This document shows, piece after piece, positions 6,544 through 10,872 of a stretch of 10,872 nt of DNA. Every line of letters starts with the position of its first letter. Position 1 is the stretch's first letter. Where the stretch lies: the NCBI GenBank assembly GCA_946886975.1, contig CAMPJV010000063.1:1-10872 (forward strand), given 5' to 3'. A model generated the notes under the pieces. It was not told the DNA's origin and ran no database searches. It saw only the letters and a program-made list of their open reading frames with translations. Origin of the DNA: an uncultured Taibaiella sp. (GTDB lineage Bacteria > Bacteroidota > Bacteroidia > Chitinophagales > Chitinophagaceae). A program made the position numbers and the translations under genes.

Positions 6544-8331
6544 ATGAGAAAACTAGCCATGGTAATGTCTGTCCTGATGGTGGGCTTTGCCTCCTGCAAT
6601 GATGCATCCCAACAGGACGATCCACAAAAGTTTATTGATAGCTATACGCAGCAGTACCTTAAGCTATATGCCACCTCGTCGGAAGCGCAGTGGAAAGCGA
6701 ACACAGAAATAAAAGAAGGTGACTCGACCAACACACTTGCCGCGCAGAGGGCAGACGAAGCAATGGCTGCCTTTACCGGAAGCAAGGAAAACATCGAACA
6801 GGCAAAAAAGTTTCTTGAGGACAAAGGCAACATCAGTGTTGTCCAGAAGAAGCAGCTTGAATTGATACTCTACGCTGCGGCTAACAATCCTCAAACTATC
6901 GCCGATGTAGTGAAGCAGCGCATTAAAGCCGAGAATGAGCAGACCCAGAAGCTCTTTGGCTTTCAGTTCATGCTTGATGGCAAGAAGGTCAGCACAAATG
7001 AAATAGATGACGTTCTAAAAAAGGAAACGGACATAACTAAACGCCTTGCAGCATGGGAAGCCAGTAAAGAAGTGGGTAAAACACTGAAGTCCGGCCTGGT
7101 GAACCTCCGGGAGCTTCGTAACAAAACAGTTCGTGAGCTTGGCTATAATGATTACTTCACCTACCAGGTTTCTGACTACAACATGAAATCTGATGAAATG
7201 ATGCAAACCATGGACAGGCTGATGGAAGAGCTAAAGCCTCTGTACCGTGAGCTGCACACATGGATGCGATATGAAATGGCAAAGAAGTACGGGCAAACCG
7301 AGGTTCCTGACTACCTACCTGCACACTGGTTGCCAAACCGCTGGGGTCAGGACTGGAGTTCTGCCGTAACCGTAAAAGGCCTAGACCTAGACAATGTACT
7401 AAGCAAGAAATCTCCGGAATGGATAGTGAAGGAGGGGGAAAATCTCTATGTGAGCCTTGGGTTTCCGGCACTCCCTGCTACATTTTGGGAGAAATCAAAC
7501 CTTTATCCTTATAAGGCAGATAGTAATGTAAAGAAGAATAACCATGCGTCGGCCTGGCACATGGACCTCGGCAAGGACGTGCGGAGCCTTATGAGTGTTG
7601 AGCCCAATGCTGAATGGTTTGAAACTGCAAACCATGAACTAGGCCACATTTATTACTACATGACCTATACCAATCCGGATGTGCCACCGCTGCTCCGCGG
7701 AGGGGCCAACCGTGCCTATCACGAGGCCATTGGCACTATGATGGGTCTCGCAGCCATGCAGAAGCCATACCTCGTCGGCCGTGGTCTTGTTGATGCCGGT
7801 GTACAAACTGACAGCATACAATCTTTAATGAAAGAGGCGCTCAACTCTGTAGTGTTTATGTTCTTCTCTTGCGGCACCATGAGCAATTTCGAAAAAGCCC
7901 TATATGTAGATAACCTTCCAGCAGAGCAGTTTAATGCAAAATGGTGGGAACTCTCTAAGAAATACCAGGGCATGATACCGCCTTCACCAAGAGGCGAGGA
8001 GTATTGCGACGCTGCTACCAAAACACATATTAACGATGATGCTGCCCAGTATTACGACTATGCTTTGTCTTACGTTATCCTTTACCAGCTGCACAATCAT
8101 ATAGCCAAAAACATTCTTCACCAGGATCCCCGGTCTACAAACTACTTTGGCCAGAAAGGTATTGGAGAATTCATGAAGAAGATCATGTATCCGGGAGCCT
8201 CAAAAGACTGGCGACAGGTATTAAAGGAATCTACAGGTGACGAACTGAATGCCAGCGCCATGCTGGAGTATTTTCAGCCTTTGGTGGAGTGGCTGAAGGA
8301 GCAGAATAATGGCAGGAAATATACGATGTAA
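6544..8331 (+). CDS. M2 family (ACE-like) zinc metallopeptidase lipoprotein
   Basis: A 595-residue peptidyl-dipeptidase A homologue; the family releases C-terminal dipeptides. The N-terminus is an SPII signal with lipobox F-A-S-C (C18), so it is membrane anchored. The zinc site is HELGH (H364, E365, H368) plus E394 in YHEAIGTMM, two residues further away than in human ACE because of a small insert in TNPDVPPLL. ACE substrate-carboxylate contacts seem conserved: K493-T-H495 aligns with the ACE Lys-x-His pair, and Y503/Y506 with the Tyr pair three residues apart. The tail of the M2 domain (YALSYVILYQLHNHIAKN) is intact and the length is normal for a single-domain bacterial M2 enzyme. The start ATG 6544 opens directly into the signal peptide. 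With the M28 enzyme it suggests extracytoplasmic peptide degradation, though the two are separated by a terminator. Confidence 0.92.
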   Translation: MRKLAMVMSVLMVGFASCNDASQQDDPQKFIDSYTQQYLKLYATSSEAQWKANTEIKEGDSTNTLAAQRADEAMAAFTGSKENIEQAKKFLEDKGNISVVQKKQLELILYAAANNPQTIADVVKQRIKAENEQTQKLFGFQFMLDGKKVSTNEIDDVLKKETDITKRLAAWEASKEVGKTLKSGLVNLRELRNKTVRELGYNDYFTYQVSDYNMKSDEMMQTMDRLMEELKPLYRELHTWMRYEMAKKYGQTEVPDYLPAHWLPNRWGQDWSSAVTVKGLDLDNVLSKKSPEWIVKEGENLYVSLGFPALPATFWEKSNLYPYKADSNVKKNNHASAWHMDLGKDVRSLMSVEPNAEWFETANHELGHIYYYMTYTNPDVPPLLRGGANRAYHEAIGTMMGLAAMQKPYLVGRGLVDAGVQTDSIQSLMKEALNSVVFMFFSCGTMSNFEKALYVDNLPAEQFNAKWWELSKKYQGMIPPSPRGEEYCDAATKTHINDDAAQYYDYALSYVILYQLHNHIAKNILHQDPRSTNYFGQKGIGEFMKKIMYPGASKDWRQVLKESTGDELNASAMLEYFQPLVEWLKEQNNGRKYTM

Positions 8332-8344
8332 GTCCGCTCTAAGC

Positions 8345-8375
8345 TTGTGATTTTCACTCAGTTTGCCTATATTTG
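8345..8375 (+). promoter_or_regulatory. Promoter of the polysaccharide export gene (TTG-20-TATATTTG)
   Basis: A TTG at 8345-8347 is separated by 20 bases from TATATTTG at 8368-8375, an exact match to the Bacteroidota -7 consensus TAnnTTTG at consensus spacing. It is the best promoter in the window. Transcription would begin near 8382, leaving a leader of about 200 bases before the ATG at 8581. A short inverted repeat GCCTA/TAGGC (8365-8381) overlaps the -7 box; it could be an operator half-site pair, a weak terminator for the M2 gene, or chance. Confidence 0.6.
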
Positions 8376-8467
8376 TTAGGCTTTATCTTGTTCCCCGGAG
8401 CAACATATTCCTAAATAGCAAGCATGGAGTAGCTGTACATTGAGGCTTCATTCAAAGGCATAAATCG

Positions 8468-8509
8468 ACGATGAGCTAAACTCTTGATCATTAGGGTTTA
8501 GCTCATTGT
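8468..8509 (+). other. Long stem-loop in the leader of the polysaccharide export gene
   Basis: ATGAGCTAAAC at 8471-8481 is the perfect reverse complement of GTTTAGCTCAT at 8496-8506. Pairing extends inwards by three (T8482-G8495 wobble, C8483-G8494, T8484-A8493) to an eight-base loop, and outwards by up to three (including C8469-G8508). The stem is thus about 17 bp. No T-run follows on either strand, so it is not an ordinary terminator. It lies about 90 nt into the predicted leader and 70 nt before the start codon. The other parts of 8332-8580 show no coding potential that I can support. Confidence 0.75.
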
Positions 8510-8580
8510 GCGGTTAAAGAGGCCGGTGGATGAGCGATTAGATGCCGTTTGGCAGGCGCATACCAAAAGAATACTGATTG

Positions 8581-10872
8581 ATGTTTAGAACACTGATAAC
8601 CTTTTTTTGCCTCGGGCTGCTGTTCCTTACAGCCGCACCACTTTATGCCCAGAAAACACCCCAGCAGCAGGACTTCAGCAATGTTCGGGTGGATGACCTT
8701 ACGGATGCACAAATAAGGACATTCATGAAACAGGCCGAAGCATCCGGATTAGGCGAGGATCAATATGAAAGAATAGCTGCAGCCAGGGGAATGAGTGACA
8801 CCGAGATCATCAAGCTGCGGAAAAGAGTAGAGAATCTCAAAAGGCGAGAGGATCGAGAACCAACGCCTTCTAACGCTAAAGAGTCAGGGACCCGAAAGGT
8901 AGTGGGTGAGGATGAAGAGCAAGAAAAGGACAAGGAGAAAGTTGAAGAAAAGAAAGACGAACCGGAACTGACCGAAGCACAAATAAGACTGCGATCTAAG
9001 CTATTTGGCGCTAAGCTGTTCGCAAATTCAGATCTTACATTTGAACCTAACCTCCGGATGGCAACGCCGGTAGATTACCAGATAGGGCCCGATGACGAGA
9101 TCCTCATTGACGTGTACGGCTATTCTGAAGCAAGCCACCAGCTTACCGTGACACCAGATGGGACCATAAATATTCCAATGGTGGGCGTAATTCCGGTTGG
9201 CGGCGCAACGATGGAACAGGCTAAGGCACGCATTCGCTCGAAAATGGCTACTGTTTATACCGGGATACGTAATGGTTCAACATCAGTGAACATCTCCCTT
9301 GGTAACATCAGGAGCATACGCGTTGTACTTACCGGCGAGATAGTAAAGCCTGGCACTTACACCCTCCCTTCCGTGGCGACTGTGTTTAATGCGCTTTATG
9401 CATCCGGCGGCCCAAATGAGAATGGTTCATTCAGATCTATACAGATCATAAGAGGTGGATCCGTCATCGCAATTCTCGATATTTATGACTTTCTTTTATA
9501 TGGCAGCCTAAAGAATAACGTTCGCCTGCAGGACCAGGATGTGATCAGAGTGCCTACCTATAGAACGCGAGTGGAGGTTGTTGGTGAAGTGAAGCGCGAA
9601 GGTATCTTCGAGATGATGGGTGGAGAAACCCTCCAGGACCTTATCAAATTCGCAGGCGATTTTAACGAACGTGCTTACAAGGCGCGTATAAAGGTGCTGA
9701 AGAATACAGAGACAGAGCGCAAGATAGAAGACATTACTTCTGATGAATTCAGCAACTATACCCCTACTTCAGGCGACGAGTTCTACGTGGATAAGATACT
9801 TGAAAGATTCAAGAACAGGGTAAAAGTGACAGGTGCCGTCTTCAGGCCTGGAGAGTTTGAACTGACAGAAGGATTAACCCTGACTCAGTTAATCGATAAA
9901 GCAGAAGGGTTAAAGGAAGATGCATTTCCAAACAGGGGGTATATTACCCGTACGAAAAGTGACCTTACAACTGAGATAATTTCTTTCAATACTGTAGGCG
10001 TAGTAAGCGGCAAGGAAAACGATATCTCACTTAAACGTGAGGACATTATTACCATACCATCTATTTTCGAGCTTAAGGAAGAGTACAATTTGACAATTGA
10101 TGGGGAGGTACGCAGTCCAGGTACTTTCGATTACGCGGAAAATACAACTCTTGAGGAGCTCATCATAAAGGCGGGTGGCCTAAAGGAAAGTGCCACTCCT
10201 AAAAGGGTAGAAATCGCCAGGAGAGTATCCAGTAGCAATCCTGTTTCCGATACTACGCAAACCGCACAGGTATTCACTGTAAATATTGACCGTGATCTAA
10301 AACAATCCGCAGGAAAGTTCATTCTTAAACCCTTTGACATTGTATCCGTGCGGCCGGCACCGGGTTACCAGGTCCAGAAGACTGTGCGCATAGAAGGCGA
10401 GGTGCTTTATCCTGGACTATATACAATATCGAATAAGAATGAGCGTGTATCTGACTTGCTTAAGAGAGCCGGTGGCCTCACCGCCTTTGCTTATGAAGAG
10501 GGTGCATCACTGAAGAGAGAAGGGAAAAAATTGACACAATCTGATGTAGAGCAGGAAAATTATAAGCTCCAGCAATTTCAAAATTTACAAAAAGGCGCCA
10601 ATGACTCCGCTGAAATTGACGTTACAGATGTGAGTGTACGTAATAATTACGTTGGGATAGATCTACCACGGATACTTAAAAATCCCCATGCCCGCTACGA
10701 CCTACTACTCGAAGACGGAGACGTCATAAATATCCCGAAGCAGCTACAAACTGTAAAGGTGAGTGGAGAGGTATTATCTCCGTCTTCTGTCATGTTTGCC
10801 GGATCAAAGGGTTTCAAAAGGTATATCAATGAAAGTGGCGGCTTCGCCCCTAGAGCATTGAAAAAAAGAGCC
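8581..10872 (+). CDS. Outer-membrane polysaccharide export protein with multiple SLBB domains (partial, 3' end missing)
   Basis: The frame is open from ATG 8581 to the window edge (764 codons). A Sec signal peptide ends near A23 (LYA|Q); unlike E. coli Wza there is no lipobox. Residues 30-150 are helical and highly charged, with VDDLTDAQIRTFMKQA and a Glu/Lys-rich segment. A Wza-type Poly_export domain starts near 166 (YQIGPDDEILIDVYG). SLBB-type beta-grasp repeats follow, each opening with a G-E/A-V-x-x-P/E-G-like turn: GEIVKPGTY (252), GEVKREGIF (335), GAVFRPGEF (419), GEVRSPGTF (509), GEVLYPGLY (606) and GEVLSPSSV (730). That makes six visible. Such proteins form the periplasmic/outer-membrane channel for capsule or exopolysaccharide and usually pair with a Wzc-like chain-length tyrosine kinase, expected to the right. 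It is probably the first gene of its locus, given the promoter and leader in front. Total family length is usually only slightly longer, so little is likely missing. Confidence 0.9.
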   Translation, partial: MFRTLITFFCLGLLFLTAAPLYAQKTPQQQDFSNVRVDDLTDAQIRTFMKQAEASGLGEDQYERIAAARGMSDTEIIKLRKRVENLKRREDREPTPSNAKESGTRKVVGEDEEQEKDKEKVEEKKDEPELTEAQIRLRSKLFGAKLFANSDLTFEPNLRMATPVDYQIGPDDEILIDVYGYSEASHQLTVTPDGTINIPMVGVIPVGGATMEQAKARIRSKMATVYTGIRNGSTSVNISLGNIRSIRVVLTGEIVKPGTYTLPSVATVFNALYASGGPNENGSFRSIQIIRGGSVIAILDIYDFLLYGSLKNNVRLQDQDVIRVPTYRTRVEVVGEVKREGIFEMMGGETLQDLIKFAGDFNERAYKARIKVLKNTETERKIEDITSDEFSNYTPTSGDEFYVDKILERFKNRVKVTGAVFRPGEFELTEGLTLTQLIDKAEGLKEDAFPNRGYITRTKSDLTTEIISFNTVGVVSGKENDISLKREDIITIPSIFELKEEYNLTIDGEVRSPGTFDYAENTTLEELIIKAGGLKESATPKRVEIARRVSSSNPVSDTTQTAQVFTVNIDRDLKQSAGKFILKPFDIVSVRPAPGYQVQKTVRIEGEVLYPGLYTISNKNERVSDLLKRAGGLTAFAYEEGASLKREGKKLTQSDVEQENYKLQQFQNLQKGANDSAEIDVTDVSVRNNYVGIDLPRILKNPHARYDLLLEDGDVINIPKQLQTVKVSGEVLSPSSVMFAGSKGFKRYINESGGFAPRALKKRA

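Noticed and set aside
8365..8385. Intrinsic terminator of the M2 peptidase gene (GCCTA/TAGGC followed by TTTAT)
   Set aside because: The stem is only five base pairs, the T-run is broken, and the segment coincides with an exact -7 promoter element, which is the better explanation.
8503..8712. A 69-codon minus-strand reading frame spanning the hairpin edge and the SLBB gene start
   Set aside because: It is antisense to the signal peptide region of a clear gene, with no start signal or motif.

Overview
The window looks like a piece of a Bacteroidota chromosome, probably from the Chitinophagaceae or a related family. The reasons are: matches to the Bacteroidota -7 promoter element TAnnTTTG, weak or absent Shine-Dalgarno sequences, SPII lipoproteins (one with an acidic run right after the lipid-bearing Cys), a flexirubin/aryl-polyene-type enzyme trio, and a multi-SLBB polysaccharide export protein of the form common in this phylum. 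All recognised genes lie on the + strand. The taxon assignment is inference; no rRNA or marker gene is present.

Region by region: 1-138 is the 3' end of an ABC-transporter family 5 substrate-binding protein. 139-378 is non-coding, with a four-unit 11-bp tandem repeat and a candidate promoter. 379-3965 is a tight three-gene unit: MIO-type aromatic amino acid ammonia-lyase (very probably tyrosine-specific), FabG-type ketoreductase, and KAS II-type ketosynthase. 3992-5044 holds two tandem paralogous small lipoproteins with a lipocalin-like look, closed by a very strong intrinsic terminator (5068-5102). 5172-6470 is a secreted M28 zinc aminopeptidase, followed by a terminator. 6544-8331 is an M2 (ACE-like) dipeptidyl carboxypeptidase lipoprotein. 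8332-8580 is an untranslated leader with a near-consensus promoter and a long perfect hairpin. From 8581 to the right edge runs an incomplete outer-membrane polysaccharide export protein with six SLBB-type repeats.

How they work together: the lyase would convert L-tyrosine to 4-coumarate, the usual aryl starter of flexirubin-type pigments. The ketosynthase and ketoreductase would carry out condensation and first reduction during polyene elongation. The acyl carrier protein, dehydratase, starter CoA/ACP ligase, aromatase, acyltransferases and transporters expected for a whole pathway are absent from the window, so this is either a satellite or a split cluster. The two peptidases look like separate transcription units that process peptides in the periplasm or at the cell surface. 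The last gene probably opens a capsule/exopolysaccharide locus continuing to the right. I see no mobile elements, CRISPR arrays, tRNAs or rRNAs.
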